From: Bacteroidales bacterium
GTDB lineage: Bacteria > Bacteroidota > Bacteroidia > Bacteroidales > PUMT01
Length of the DNA: 47,708 nucleotides
Reading direction: 5' to 3'
Assembly (NCBI GenBank): GCA_007134675.1
Contig: SLKJ01000086.1
Coordinates: forward strand, 1 to 47,708
Shown here: positions 21,084 to 31,346 of the stretch, piece after piece
Layout of the letters: each line of letters opens with the position of its first letter
Numbering within the stretch: position 1 is the first letter of the stretch
Position numbers and translations under genes: made by a program
Notes under the pieces: model-generated
Databases searched by the model: none
Seen by the model: only the letters and a program-made list of their open reading frames with translations
Told to the model about the DNA's origin: nothing

Positions 21084-21353
21084 CTACCAACTTGCTTTTT
21101 TTATTCCGGGGATAAGCCCTTTGGAGGCCATTTCCCTGAATGTGATCCGGCTGACTCCGAATTGACGCATATAACCTTTTGGTCGCCCTGTAAGTTTACA
21201 GCGGTTGTGCAGACGGATCGGATTACTGTTACGGGGCAAAAGGCTTAACCCAACATAATCTCCTTCAGCTTTAAGCTTTGCCCGTTTATCAGCATAGCGG
21301 TCGACCAGTTTCTGCCGTCGTATCTCACGGGCTTTCATTGACTCTTTTGCCAT
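21084..21353 (-). CDS. rpsN: 30S ribosomal protein S14 (zinc-independent form)
   Basis: 89 aa; [40 protein letters not shown]. Confidence 0.97.
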   Translation of the reverse strand: MAKESMKAREIRRQKLVDRYADKRAKLKAEGDYVGLSLLPRNSNPIRLHNRCKLTGRPKGYMRQFGVSRITFREMASKGLIPGIKKASW

Positions 21354-21355
21354 GA

Positions 21356-21913
21356 TTAATTCTTTTTAACGTTTTTAAATGGTATTCCAAACTCCCTGAG
21401 AAGAGCAAATCCCTCCTCATCAGTGCGAGCAGTTGTAACAAAACTGATTTCCAGCCCCAGTATTTTATTGATCTTATCAATATCTATTTCCGGGAAGATG
21501 ATCTGTTCAGTTATACCAAGGGTATAGTTTCCCCTGCCGTCAAATTTTGAGTTTACCCCGCGAAAATCCCTTATCCTGGGTAAGGCTGCTGCAACAAGCC
21601 GTTCAAGAAATTCATACATCCTGTCCCTTCGCAATGTGACACGTACACCGATTGGCATATCTCGCCTTAGCTTGAAGTTGGAAATATCCTTTCTTGAAAC
21701 TGTTTGAACAGCTTTCTGACCTGCTATTAGAGTAAGTTCCGCCTGAGCCGTCTCAATCAGCTTCTTGTCCGCAACAGCATCACCAACTCCCTGGTTGATG
21801 ACTATCTTCTGTAACCTGGGAACCTGCATCACTGTTTTGTAATTAAACTCCTTCTTGAGAGCAGGCACAATTTCCCTGTAATATCTTTCCTTAAGTGAAG
21901 GCCTGTAGTCCAT
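21356..21913 (-). CDS. rplE: 50S ribosomal protein L5
   Basis: 185 aa; [40 protein letters not shown]. Confidence 0.97.
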   Translation of the reverse strand: MDYRPSLKERYYREIVPALKKEFNYKTVMQVPRLQKIVINQGVGDAVADKKLIETAQAELTLIAGQKAVQTVSRKDISNFKLRRDMPIGVRVTLRRDRMYEFLERLVAAALPRIRDFRGVNSKFDGRGNYTLGITEQIIFPEIDIDKINKILGLEISFVTTARTDEEGFALLREFGIPFKNVKKN

Positions 21914-22236
21914 TACTTGATTTCCTCCCCTGTTTTTTTAGAATAACGTACCAACTTATTATTTTCATTCAACCTTCTGCCGATCCGGGTAGGATTTCCG
22001 GTTGCGGGGTCCACCAGCATAAGGTTTGTAATATTTACCGGAGCTTCCTTCTTGATTATTCCTCCCTGAGTATGCTTGGCATTGGGCTTTGTATGTCGTG
22101 ATACCATATTCACACCTTCAACTATGGCTTTCCCATCCTTGGTGAGGACATCAAGTACCCGCCCTTGCTGTCCTTTTGATTCGCCTGATATCACATAAAC
22201 CGTATCGCCCTTTTTAATATGGTATTTTCTGCCCAT
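21913..22236 (-). CDS. rplX: 50S ribosomal protein L24
   Basis: 107 aa; [28 protein letters not shown] motif. Confidence 0.96.
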   Translation of the reverse strand: MGRKYHIKKGDTVYVISGESKGQQGRVLDVLTKDGKAIVEGVNMVSRHTKPNAKHTQGGIIKKEAPVNITNLMLVDPATGNPTRIGRRLNENNKLVRYSKKTGEEIK

Positions 22237-22255
22237 AAATATTTTATTTTATAAT

Positions 22256-22621
22256 TTATAAAACTTCCGGAGCAAGGGAAACGATCTTCATAAATTTATC
22301 ACGAAGCTCGCGTGGAACAGGCCCAAAAATCCTGGTACCCCTTATTTCACCGACATTGTTCAGAAGAACAACAGCATTATCATCAAAACGTATGTATGAG
22401 CCGTCATTTCTTCGGATTTCCTTTTTGGTGCGGACAATGACAGCCTTGCTGACGGTGCCTTTTTTGATCTCTCCGGATGGTATAGCGCTCTTTACGGTTA
22501 CAACTATTTTATCTCCAACATTGCCATATCTCTTGCCACTACCGCCAAGCACCCTTATGCAAAGGACCTCTTTTGCCCCGGAATTGTCAGCTACACCCAA
22601 TCTGCTTTCTTGTTGTATCAT
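22256..22621 (-). CDS. rplN: 50S ribosomal protein L14
   Basis: 121 aa; [27 protein letters not shown]. Confidence 0.97.
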   Translation of the reverse strand: MIQQESRLGVADNSGAKEVLCIRVLGGSGKRYGNVGDKIVVTVKSAIPSGEIKKGTVSKAVIVRTKKEIRRNDGSYIRFDDNAVVLLNNVGEIRGTRIFGPVPRELRDKFMKIVSLAPEVL

Positions 22622-22623
22622 TG

Positions 22624-22878
22624 TTATTTTGCTCTTTCAATTATTTCTACTAACCTCCAGCATTTATCTTTGCTCAAAGGTCTCGTTTCCATTATTTTAA
22701 CTCTATCACCGATGTTACAGCTATTCTCCTCATCGTGAGCCATCAGTTTGGTTATTTTTTTCACGAACTTCCCGTATATAGGGTGTTTTACCCTGCGATT
22801 CACGGATATGACAATGGATTTATCCATTTTATTGCTGACAACAACACCTACACGTTCTTTTCTTATTTTTCTTTCCAT
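22624..22878 (-). CDS. rpsQ: 30S ribosomal protein S17
   Basis: 84 aa; [34 protein letters not shown]. Confidence 0.96.
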   Translation of the reverse strand: MERKIRKERVGVVVSNKMDKSIVISVNRRVKHPIYGKFVKKITKLMAHDEENSCNIGDRVKIMETRPLSKDKCWRLVEIIERAK

Positions 22879-22886
22879 TTCAAGAA

Positions 22887-23093
22887 TTAACTTTTCTGTT
22901 TCTCTTTTATCATACGTTGACGTAATTCAGTTTTCAACCTGGCAATAACTCTTTTGGTAGCCGGTATTTTGATCGGATTGTCAAGCGGCGAAACCGTGTG
23001 GTTCATTTTCAGCTTGAGCAGAAGGCTCTTTTCTGTGTCTATCCGTTCCTCAATATCACTGGTGGATAACTCACGTATCTCTTTTATTTTCAT
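22887..23093 (-). CDS. rpmC: 50S ribosomal protein L29
   Basis: 68 aa; [18 protein letters not shown]...[13 protein letters not shown]. Confidence 0.95.
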   Translation of the reverse strand: MKIKEIRELSTSDIEERIDTEKSLLLKLKMNHTVSPLDNPIKIPATKRVIARLKTELRQRMIKEKQKS

Positions 23094-23123
23094 TTCTCTT
23101 AATGTATATTACCACTGTTAATA

Positions 23124-23552
23124 TCAATTGGATTTATGGATAAAGTCCCGACGCACAATGAATTTTGTGGTAATCGGCAGTTTCTGGGCTGCAAGTCTCA
23201 ATGCCTCTCTGGCCACCTCAATCGGCACACCTTCAGCTTCAATAATGATCCTTCCCGGATTTACCGGTGCTACAAAGGCCTCAGGTGCACCTTTACCCTT
23301 TCCCATACGTACCTCAGCAGGTTTCTTTGTTATAGGCTTATCAGGGAATATGCGAATCCAAATCTGTCCTTCTCTTTTCATATGGCGGGTCACTGCCTGT
23401 CTGGCAGCCTCAATCTGTCTGCCCGTAATCCAGGATTCCTCCAGTGCTTTTATGCCGAAAGACCCAAAAGCAAGCTGGTTTCCACGCTGGGCATTGCCCT
23501 TCATTCTTCCTTTTTGCTGCCTTCTGAACTTTGTTTTTTTTGGCTGTAACAT
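23124..23552 (-). CDS. rplP: 50S ribosomal protein L16
   Basis: 142 aa; [43 protein letters not shown]. Confidence 0.97.
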   Translation of the reverse strand: MLQPKKTKFRRQQKGRMKGNAQRGNQLAFGSFGIKALEESWITGRQIEAARQAVTRHMKREGQIWIRIFPDKPITKKPAEVRMGKGKGAPEAFVAPVNPGRIIIEAEGVPIEVAREALRLAAQKLPITTKFIVRRDFIHKSN

Positions 23553-23576
23553 TATTACAATAATCTTATTATTAAA

Positions 23577-24293
23577 CTATTTTCTTCTTCTCCTGAATCC
23601 TCCACGTTCCTTCTGTTTATCTCCTGCAGCGGGACCGGTTGCACCCATGTTGGGTGAGAGATCACGCTTCCCGAAAACTTCACCGTTGCATATCCAAACC
23701 TTGATACCTATCAAACCTACTTTAGTGAGCGCTTCAGCTAACGCGTAATCAATATTTGCCCTGAGAGTGTGCAGTGGTGTACGTCCCTCTTTGTACATTT
23801 CTGATCTGGCCATCTCCGCACCACCAAGTCTGCCGTTTATCTGCACTTTTATCCCCTCCGCTCCCATACGCATGGTAGAAGCAATTGCCATTTTAATGGC
23901 CCTTCTGTAAGATATCTTACCCTCTATCTGTCGTGCGAGGTTGTTGGCTACAATTGTAGCATCCAACTCGGGGCGCTTTACCTCGAAAATATTTATCTGA
24001 ACATCCTTTTGTGTTATCTTTTTAAGTTCCTCCTTCAGTTTATCGACTTCCTGTCCGCCTTTACCAATTATTATGCCGGGACGGGCGGTATTCACAGTAA
24101 CTGTTATCAGCTTGAGCGTTCGCTCAATAATAATTTTTGAAATGCTGGCTTTTGCCAGCCGGGCATTAAGGTACTCCCTGATTTTCTGATCCTCAACCAG
24201 TTTTCCTGAATAATCGTTACCACCATACCAGTTGGAGTCCCACCCCCTTATTATGCCTAATCTATTACTTATCGGATTAACTTTCTGTCCCAT
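23577..24293 (-). CDS. rpsC: 30S ribosomal protein S3
   Basis: 238 aa; [26 protein letters not shown] domain [18 protein letters not shown]. Confidence 0.97.
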   Translation of the reverse strand: MGQKVNPISNRLGIIRGWDSNWYGGNDYSGKLVEDQKIREYLNARLAKASISKIIIERTLKLITVTVNTARPGIIIGKGGQEVDKLKEELKKITQKDVQINIFEVKRPELDATIVANNLARQIEGKISYRRAIKMAIASTMRMGAEGIKVQINGRLGGAEMARSEMYKEGRTPLHTLRANIDYALAEALTKVGLIGIKVWICNGEVFGKRDLSPNMGATGPAAGDKQKERGGFRRRRK

Positions 24294-24299
24294 TGACTA

Positions 24300-24725
24300 T
24301 TATTTTGTGTTTGTTTCTGTCTGTTCTGCTTTGTCCAGCACAAGGGTAATATGATTGGATCGTTTTCTGATTCGATGAGCTCTTCCCTGAGGTGCCGGTC
24401 TTAATCTTTTAAGAGTTCTTGCCTGATCAACAAATACCTCCTTTACCACCAGGCTGGTATCCTCAATACGTACACCTTCGTTCTTGTTCTGCCAGTTGGA
24501 AATGGCCGACAGCAGCAACTTTTCCATTCTGCGTGATGCTTCCTTTGAACTGAATTTCAGAGTATCAAGCGCTTTATTGACCTCTTCTCCCCTGACCATA
24601 TCAGCAACCAGCCTCATCTTTCTCGGAGAAGTCGGACAATTACGCAGAACTGCAAAGTATTTGCTTTTCTTTTCCTCTTTTAACTTCTGAGCACGTTGTT
24701 GTTTTCTGGATCCCATTTCTGACAA
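24300..24725 (-). CDS. rplV: 50S ribosomal protein L22
   Basis: 141 aa; [43 protein letters not shown]. Confidence 0.95.
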   Translation of the reverse strand: MSEMGSRKQQRAQKLKEEKKSKYFAVLRNCPTSPRKMRLVADMVRGEEVNKALDTLKFSSKEASRRMEKLLLSAISNWQNKNEGVRIEDTSLVVKEVFVDQARTLKRLRPAPQGRAHRIRKRSNHITLVLDKAEQTETNTK

Positions 24726-24752
24726 TTATGTAATTTATTTGTTAAATCCTAT

Positions 24753-25019
24753 CTATCTTTTCTTTCCTCCATGACCACGAAACATCCGTGTCGGAGAAAA
24801 CTCACCAAGTTTGTGTCCTACCATATTCTCTGTTACATACACAGGAATAAACTTATTCCCGTTATGAACTGCAATTGTATGTCCGACGAAATCAGGAGAT
24901 ATCATCGAACGGCGCGACCAGGTCTTTATAACGGTTTTTTTCCCTGAACGGTTCATATCAGAAACCCGTTTTTCAAGTTTAAAGTCAATAAAGGGACCTT
25001 TTTTAAGTGAGCGACTCAT
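24753..25019 (-). CDS. rpsS: 30S ribosomal protein S19
   Basis: 88 aa; [42 protein letters not shown]. Confidence 0.97.
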   Translation of the reverse strand: MSRSLKKGPFIDFKLEKRVSDMNRSGKKTVIKTWSRRSMISPDFVGHTIAVHNGNKFIPVYVTENMVGHKLGEFSPTRMFRGHGGKKR

Positions 25020-25044
25020 AAAAATCGTTTATTTATTAGATTTA

Positions 25045-25866
25045 CTATTTCCTTTTTTCTACAATATACCTGTTTGAAGCTTTCTTCTTTGATCGTGTCT
25101 TATAACCCTTGGCCGGTAAACCTTTTCGAGAACGCGGATGGCCACCCGACGCCCGGCCTTCACCACCACCCATCGGATGGTCAACAGGATTCATAACGAC
25201 ACCTCTTACCCTTGGCCTGCGTCCCAGCCATCGGTTTCTGCCCGCCTTTCCTGAACGCTCAAGAGCGTTATCCGGATTTGATACACTACCTATTGTAGCA
25301 CGGCATGTAACAAGTATCATTCTCATCTCACCAGAAGGAAGCTTTATTGTGGCATACTTCCCTTCGCGTGAAGTCAGCTGTGCGTAAGACCCTGCACTTC
25401 TCGCCATTGCAGCACCACGCCCGGGCTGCAGTTCGATATTATGAATAACCGTGCCAAGAGGAATATCTGATAGGAAAAGTGTATTTCCTATTTCAGGAGC
25501 AACATCTTTACCTGAAATGATTGTTTGCCCGATTTTCAGCCCGGACGGTGCAACTATATATCTTTTCTCTCCATCGGAATAGACAACAAGTGCAATTCTT
25601 GCAGATCGGTTGGGATCATATTCTATGGTTTTTACCACCGCAGGTATACCATCCTTATTCCTTTTGAAGTCGATTACCCGGTACCGGCGTTTATGTCCCC
25701 CGCCAAGATACCTCATTGTCATCTTACCGGTATTGTTCCGTCCACCTGATTTCTTCATGGGGGCAAGAAGTGACTTTTCAGGCTTGTCAGTTGTAATATA
25801 CTCAAAAGTCGACTTTATCTTATGTCTCTGCCCGGGAGTTACCGGATTTAATTTACGTACTGGCAT
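25045..25866 (-). CDS. rplB: 50S ribosomal protein L2
   Basis: 273 aa; [38 protein letters not shown]. Confidence 0.98.
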   Translation of the reverse strand: MPVRKLNPVTPGQRHKIKSTFEYITTDKPEKSLLAPMKKSGGRNNTGKMTMRYLGGGHKRRYRVIDFKRNKDGIPAVVKTIEYDPNRSARIALVVYSDGEKRYIVAPSGLKIGQTIISGKDVAPEIGNTLFLSDIPLGTVIHNIELQPGRGAAMARSAGSYAQLTSREGKYATIKLPSGEMRMILVTCRATIGSVSNPDNALERSGKAGRNRWLGRRPRVRGVVMNPVDHPMGGGEGRASGGHPRSRKGLPAKGYKTRSKKKASNRYIVEKRK

Positions 25867-25897
25867 TTTAAATATAGCTAAAATGTATATGTATGTG

Positions 25898-26188
25898 TTA
25901 TATATTACTGTAAAAATCTATATTATCGCCGTCGGCTAGAGTCACAATGGCCTTTTTGAAAGAGGATGTTTTACCCTTGATAATGCCTGTTTTGGTATAT
26001 CTGGATTTTGCTTTTCCACCATAATTAATAGTATTAACAGCATCAACCCTGACATCATACATCTCCTCAATTGCCTTCTTTATTTCTATCTTGTTGGCAC
26101 GCTTATCAACAATAAAACCATACCGGTTCAGCTTTTCTCCAAGACCGGTCATTTTTTCAGTAATAATTGGTTTTTTCAAAATATCCAT
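25898..26188 (-). CDS. rplW: 50S ribosomal protein L23
   Basis: 96 aa; [13 protein letters not shown]...[31 protein letters not shown]. Confidence 0.96.
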   Translation of the reverse strand: MDILKKPIITEKMTGLGEKLNRYGFIVDKRANKIEIKKAIEEMYDVRVDAVNTINYGGKAKSRYTKTGIIKGKTSSFKKAIVTLADGDNIDFYSNI

Positions 26189-26202
26189 GACAATTAATAT
26201 TT

Positions 26203-26832
26203 CTAGTTGCTTAACATATTGTCTAAAACGTAAACCGAACTCTCGGCAAGCAATAAAACTGACGCATTCAAAACATCATATGTTGTTAAATCAGAGACTT
26301 GTACAACTTTTACGTCCTGTAAATTGCGGGAGGACAAATATATGTTTTTATTATGTTCGTTTAAAACCAGAAGAGACTTTTTCCCCTTTATTTTTAAATT
26401 ATTGATAAAAGCAATGTAATCCTTTGTCTTCGGTGATTCCATGTTAAAATCCTCGACGACCATTATATTATCGGACTTTGCCTTGTACGAAAGGGCCGAT
26501 TTTCTGGCAAGCTTCTTGACCTTTTTATTGAGTTTAAAGCTGTAGTCTCGTGGACGGGGGCCGAAGGTACGTCCTCCACCCCTGAATATCGGGCTTTTGA
26601 TATCTCCGGCACGTGCGGTGCCTGTACCTTTCTGCCTCTTGATTTTCCTGGTACTTCCTGCAACCTCAGAGCGCTCCCTGGTCTCATGGGTTCCCTGGCG
26701 CTTATTGGCAAGATGCTGTTTGACGTCAAGATATATTGCATGATCATTGGGATCAATACCGAAAACCTTTTCATTAAGGCTAACGTTCTTGCCTGTCTCT
26801 TCGCCCTTGATGTTGTATACCGCTAATTCCAT
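26203..26832 (-). CDS. rplD: 50S ribosomal protein L4
   Basis: 209 aa; [49 protein letters not shown]. Confidence 0.97.
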   Translation of the reverse strand: MELAVYNIKGEETGKNVSLNEKVFGIDPNDHAIYLDVKQHLANKRQGTHETRERSEVAGSTRKIKRQKGTGTARAGDIKSPIFRGGGRTFGPRPRDYSFKLNKKVKKLARKSALSYKAKSDNIMVVEDFNMESPKTKDYIAFINNLKIKGKKSLLVLNEHNKNIYLSSRNLQDVKVVQVSDLTTYDVLNASVLLLAESSVYVLDNMLSN

Positions 26833-26833
26833 T

Positions 26834-27451
26834 TTATTGCTGAATAATTAGATATGAACCTTTTGCTCCGGGAACAGACCCCTTCACAAGTAACATATTG
26901 TTTTCAGAAATGATCTTTACTACCTTTAAAGAGATCATCATTACATTTTCGCCCCCCATTCTTCCTGCCATTCTCATGCCCTTGAAAACCCTGGACGGAT
27001 ATGATGAACTCCCGATTGAACCAGGTGCACGCATACGGTTATGCTGCCCGTGTGATGCCTGACCCACGCCGGCAAAACCATGTCTCTTCACAACACCCTG
27101 AAAACCCTTGCCTTTTGACACGCCGGTAATATCAAGCCAGACGTCATCCTTTAGAAGATCAACAGTTATCACATCACCTAACTTTACTTCCCTTGTAAAA
27201 TTATGGAATTCATGAAGTTTCCTTTTCGGGGTGGTCTTTGCTTTTCTGAAGTGACCAAGCATAGGTTTATTGCAGGATTTTTCACTCTTTTCATCAAAAG
27301 CCAGTTGTACAGCTTGATATCCATCCTTTTCCCTGGTTTTTACCTGGGTTACCACACATGGGCCGGCATGAATGACCGTGCAGGGAATATACTTTCCATC
27401 CTCGCCAAAAACTGAGGTCATCCCTATCTTTTTTCCAATTAATCCGGACAT
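26834..27451 (-). CDS. rplC: 50S ribosomal protein L3
   Basis: 205 aa; [56 protein letters not shown]. Confidence 0.97.
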   Translation of the reverse strand: MSGLIGKKIGMTSVFGEDGKYIPCTVIHAGPCVVTQVKTREKDGYQAVQLAFDEKSEKSCNKPMLGHFRKAKTTPKRKLHEFHNFTREVKLGDVITVDLLKDDVWLDITGVSKGKGFQGVVKRHGFAGVGQASHGQHNRMRAPGSIGSSSYPSRVFKGMRMAGRMGGENVMMISLKVVKIISENNMLLVKGSVPGAKGSYLIIQQ

Positions 27452-27472
27452 TATATTTCTTTTTACTGTAAT

Positions 27473-27778
27473 TTACACTTTTATTTCAACCTCAACACCG
27501 CTTGGTAACTCCAGTTTCATAAGCGCATCAATCGTTTTTGGTGTTGAGCTGTAAATATCAAGCAGGCGTTTATATGAACTTAGTTCAAATTGTTCCCTTG
27601 CCTTCTTGTTTACAAATGGTGACCGCAAAACTGTAAAGATCCTCTTGTGGGTAGGCAATGGAATTGGCCCGCTTACAACTGCACCGGTCGACTTTACTGT
27701 TTTGACGATCTTCTCGGTAGATTTATCAACCAGGTTATGATCGTAAGATTTTAATTTTATTCGTATTTTCTGACTCAT
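27473..27778 (-). CDS. rpsJ: 30S ribosomal protein S10
   Basis: 101 aa; [42 protein letters not shown]. Confidence 0.97.
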   Translation of the reverse strand: MSQKIRIKLKSYDHNLVDKSTEKIVKTVKSTGAVVSGPIPLPTHKRIFTVLRSPFVNKKAREQFELSSYKRLLDIYSSTPKTIDALMKLELPSGVEVEIKV

Positions 27779-27791
27779 CGTGATATATTAA

Positions 27792-29912
27792 TTATGCTGA
27801 TTCTTTTTGGCCTGTTGAACTATCGAGTAACTTCCTGGCAATATCATCACTGACCCTCTCATAATGTGAAAATTCCATTGTAGAGGTGGCTCTGCCCGAA
27901 GTGAGAGTGCGCAATACAGTAACATATCCAAACTGCTCAGCCAGCGGCACCCTTGCACGTATGAGCCTGGCCCCGGCCTTACCTTCCATTTTTTCTACAT
28001 GCCCCCTTCTTTTGTTAAAATCTGATATGACATCACCCATATATTCTTCAGGGGTAATAACTTCAACTTTCATTATGGGTTCAAGTAAAACAGGTTTGGT
28101 TTTTGGCAGAGCATGTCTGAAGGCCTGTTTGGCTGCAATCTCAAATGAAAGGCTGTCCGAATCCACACTGTGAAACGAACCGTCAAGCAGAACAACCTTA
28201 AGGTTTTCAAGTGGAAATCCCGCAAGCACACCATTTTGCATTGCTTCTGCGAATCCTTTCTGCACCGAAGGAATATATTCTTTGGGTATATTGCCTCCTT
28301 TTATCTCATCTACAAACTGCAGTCCCCTGTATCCCTCATCTGCGGGGGAAATTCTGACTACGATATCAGCGAATTTCCCTCTTCCACCGGATTGCTTCCT
28401 GAACAACTCCCTGTGCTCCACAGAAGCAGTAACAGCCTCCTTATATGCTACCTGAGGGGCTCCCTGGCTGCATTCAACCTTAAATTCCCGTTTTAGCCGG
28501 TCAACAAGAATTTCAAGGTGTAGTTCGCCCATACCGTTTATCAGGGTCTGTCCGGACTGCTCATCATATTTTACCCTGAAAGTAGGATCCTCTTCAGACA
28601 ATTTGTTAAGGGCAATACCAAGCTTGTCCAGATCATTTTGTGTTTTAGGTTCTATGGCAATACCAATAACCGGTTCCGGAAATGATATTGACTCAAGCAG
28701 AATAGGCTTCTTTTCATCACATAATGTATCGCCTGTCCTGAGGTTTTTGAAACCAACTGCTGCACAAATATCACCTGCCCCAATAAAATTCTTTGGATTC
28801 TGCTTGTTTGCGTGCATCTGGTAAAGCCTGGTAACTCTCTCTTTCTTACCTGTACGTACATTCAGCACATTACTCCCCGCCTCGATTTTTCCACTGTAGA
28901 CCCTTAAAAAAGCCAATCTGCCTACAAATGGATCAGTTGCAATCTTAAAAGCAAGGGCCGCCAATGGTTCAGATGCCTCCGGTTTTCTTTCAACGGTTTC
29001 ATCATTCCGGGGATTAATCCCTTTTACGCTATCAATATCAACAGGAGAAGGCAAAAACGCAACAACCGCATCCAGCAGACGCTGGATACCTTTGTTTTTA
29101 AATGCTGCCCCGCACATGACAGGAACAACACTCATCTGAATTGTGGCTTTTCTTATTGCATTTGATAACTGGTCGTTGGTAATTGAGTCGGGATCGTCAA
29201 GATATCTTTCAAGGATTGAATCATCGGCATCAGCCACTGACTCAATAAGCTTTCCTCTCCATTCCCGTGCCTCTTCAACAAGGTCAGCCGGTATGTCCTG
29301 ACGTTCGTAGGTCACACCCTGCTGGCCTTCATGCCATATCATTGCCTGCATGTCAACAAGATCGACTACACCTCTGAATGTTTCTTCACGGCCGATAGGA
29401 ATCTGAAGGGGAACCGGGTTTGCCCCGAGCTTTTCATGTATCTGCGAGATAACTGAAAGAAAATCTGCTCCGGAGCGATCCATTTTGTTTACAAAACCTA
29501 TACGGGGAACCCTGTACCTGTCCGCCTGCCTCCATACGGTTTCTGATTGCGGTTCAACTCCTCCAACAGCACAAAAAACTGCTACAGCGCCGTCAAGTAC
29601 TCTGAGTGAACGCTCCACCTCTACGGTAAAATCAACATGCCCGGGAGTATCTATTATATTTATCTTATAATCTTCGTTATTATATTTCCAGAAAGTAGTG
29701 GTTGCTGCAGAGGTAATGGTAATACCACGCTCCTGCTCCTGAACCATCCAGTCCATCGTTGCAGCGCCATCATGCACCTCTCCCATGCGGTGAGTGATAC
29801 CGGTATAAAACAGAATTCTCTCTGTTGTTGTAGTCTTACCGGCATCAATATGCGCCATGATACCAATATTCCTCGTATATTTTAAACTCTTGATCATTAG
29901 ACTTTTAACCAA
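27792..29912 (-). CDS. fusA: Elongation factor G (canonical)
   Basis: 706 aa; [44 protein letters not shown]. Start may be the second Met ([12 protein letters not shown]). Confidence 0.97.
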   Translation of the reverse strand: MVKSLMIKSLKYTRNIGIMAHIDAGKTTTTERILFYTGITHRMGEVHDGAATMDWMVQEQERGITITSAATTTFWKYNNEDYKINIIDTPGHVDFTVEVERSLRVLDGAVAVFCAVGGVEPQSETVWRQADRYRVPRIGFVNKMDRSGADFLSVISQIHEKLGANPVPLQIPIGREETFRGVVDLVDMQAMIWHEGQQGVTYERQDIPADLVEEAREWRGKLIESVADADDSILERYLDDPDSITNDQLSNAIRKATIQMSVVPVMCGAAFKNKGIQRLLDAVVAFLPSPVDIDSVKGINPRNDETVERKPEASEPLAALAFKIATDPFVGRLAFLRVYSGKIEAGSNVLNVRTGKKERVTRLYQMHANKQNPKNFIGAGDICAAVGFKNLRTGDTLCDEKKPILLESISFPEPVIGIAIEPKTQNDLDKLGIALNKLSEEDPTFRVKYDEQSGQTLINGMGELHLEILVDRLKREFKVECSQGAPQVAYKEAVTASVEHRELFRKQSGGRGKFADIVVRISPADEGYRGLQFVDEIKGGNIPKEYIPSVQKGFAEAMQNGVLAGFPLENLKVVLLDGSFHSVDSDSLSFEIAAKQAFRHALPKTKPVLLEPIMKVEVITPEEYMGDVISDFNKRRGHVEKMEGKAGARLIRARVPLAEQFGYVTVLRTLTSGRATSTMEFSHYERVSDDIARKLLDSSTGQKESA

Positions 29913-29937
29913 CTACTTACTATTTACTTAACTGCAA

Positions 29938-30414
29938 TTAAAACCTGAAATGTGCAAAGGCTTTATTTGCCTCCGCCATCCGGTGCATATCTTCTTTCCT
30001 TTTAAAAGCACCACCTTCCTCATTATATGCGGCAACTATTTCAGCGGCAAGCTTATCAGACATTGTTTTACCTGCACGCTTGCGTGCAAAAAGTATCATA
30101 TTTTTCATACTGATGGAAACTTTCCTCTCTGCACGTACCTCCTGAGGAACCTGGAATGTTGCACCACCAACCCTACGGCTCTTAACCTCAACCATAGGAG
30201 TAATATTTTCCAGGGCCTTCTTCCATATCTCCAAAGGGGTTTTTCCTGTATCTTTTGTTTTTTGCTCAACCAGATTCAGGGCATCGTAAAAAATATTGAA
30301 TGCCAGACTTTTTTTACCCCGAAACATCAGATTATTCACAAAGCGGGTAACCTCAATATCGGTGTACTTAGGATCCGGCAGCAAAATTCTTTTTTTTGGC
30401 TTTGACTTTCTCAT
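29938..30414 (-). CDS. rpsG: 30S ribosomal protein S7
   Basis: 158 aa; [59 protein letters not shown]. Confidence 0.97.
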   Translation of the reverse strand: MRKSKPKKRILLPDPKYTDIEVTRFVNNLMFRGKKSLAFNIFYDALNLVEQKTKDTGKTPLEIWKKALENITPMVEVKSRRVGGATFQVPQEVRAERKVSISMKNMILFARKRAGKTMSDKLAAEIVAAYNEEGGAFKRKEDMHRMAEANKAFAHFRF

Positions 30415-30441
30415 TTAAATATGCTTCTGCTTTGTTTGACT

Positions 30442-30822
30442 CTATTTTTTTACCTTAGGTTTTTTTGTTCCGTATTTTGAACGTCTCTGGGTACGGCCAT
30501 CTACACCGGATGTATCAAGCGCACCACGAATAAGATGGTACCTGACACCTGGAAGATCCTTCACCCTTCCACCTCTTATCAGCACAATGGAGTGCTCCTG
30601 GAGATTATGGCCTTCACCTGGGATATAGGTGTTAACTTCCTTCCCATTGGTTAATCTAACCCTTGCTACCTTTCTCATTGCCGAATTGGGCTTCTTTGGT
30701 GTTGTGGTGTAAACGCGAACACATACACCTCTTTTTTGCGGACAAGCGTCCAGCGCACGAGCCTTTTTCTTTTCGGTAAGCCTGGTTCTTCCTTTTCTTA
30801 CTAATTGCTGAATTGTTGGCAT
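30442..30822 (-). CDS. rpsL: 30S ribosomal protein S12
   Basis: 126 aa; [57 protein letters not shown]. Confidence 0.98.
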   Translation of the reverse strand: MPTIQQLVRKGRTRLTEKKKARALDACPQKRGVCVRVYTTTPKKPNSAMRKVARVRLTNGKEVNTYIPGEGHNLQEHSIVLIRGGRVKDLPGVRYHLIRGALDTSGVDGRTQRRSKYGTKKPKVKK

Positions 30823-30867
30823 AAAGAACAGTTCTAATGTTTATTACCATTTTATTTTACGGGTGTG

Positions 30868-30896
30868 CAAAGGTATATTTTTTTTTATAAAAACAA
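30868..30896 (-). promoter_or_regulatory. Candidate promoter of the str/S10/spc/alpha operon (TTG-N18-TACCTTTG, minus strand)
   Basis: Forward caaaggta 30868-30875 (=TACCTTTG) with caa 30894-30896 (=TTG) 18 bp upstream; about 45 bp before the rpsL start. Confidence 0.6.
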
Positions 30897-31144
30897 CAAT
30901 TATTCAATAATATTTTACCTTCATCACTCCCCGTATAAAGGCTGCAGAGCCCGTTAAAAAGCCGTTTTAAAAGCCGTAAAAGTGCTTAGAACAGCCCCGA
31001 CATATGAAAAATCATCCTGCAGGTAATTATATAATTATTATATATATAACTACAATTCCCATTCTTCCTTGAAATTGAAACTGGAAAGACCCTGTATAAC
31101 AGAAACTGTTTAAGGGGGTAAAAAAAATCAATTACCGGGGGCTG

Positions 31145-31174
31145 CAAAGTTAATAAAAAACTCAAAATCGTCAA
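31145..31174 (-). promoter_or_regulatory. Candidate second minus-strand promoter (TTG-N19-TAACTTTG) far upstream of rpsL
   Basis: Forward caaagtta 31145-31152 with caa 31172-31174, 19 bp spacer. Confidence 0.45.
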
Positions 31175-31218
31175 CATAATCAGGAATAAATAAGCCCGGT
31201 CAAATCATATCCGTTTCA

Positions 31219-31248
31219 TTGCATCTTGATGAAAAATTATTACTTTTG
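31219..31248 (+). promoter_or_regulatory. Candidate promoter of the EF-G-like gene (TTG-N19-TACTTTTG)
   Basis: TTG 31219-31221, TACTTTTG 31241-31248; start codon at 31347. Confidence 0.6.
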
Positions 31249-31346
31249 AGGCCAATCTAAAATTATCCTTATAATTTATCATTAAATATCAACGCATTAC
31301 CATAATTTCCGGAATTTATTAATTTTTTAAACCCAACAGGAACGAA

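Noticed and set aside
30986-31177. 63 aa minus-strand ORF in the rpsL/EF-G-like gap
   Set aside because: Overlaps a candidate promoter, AT-rich, no recognisable protein features.
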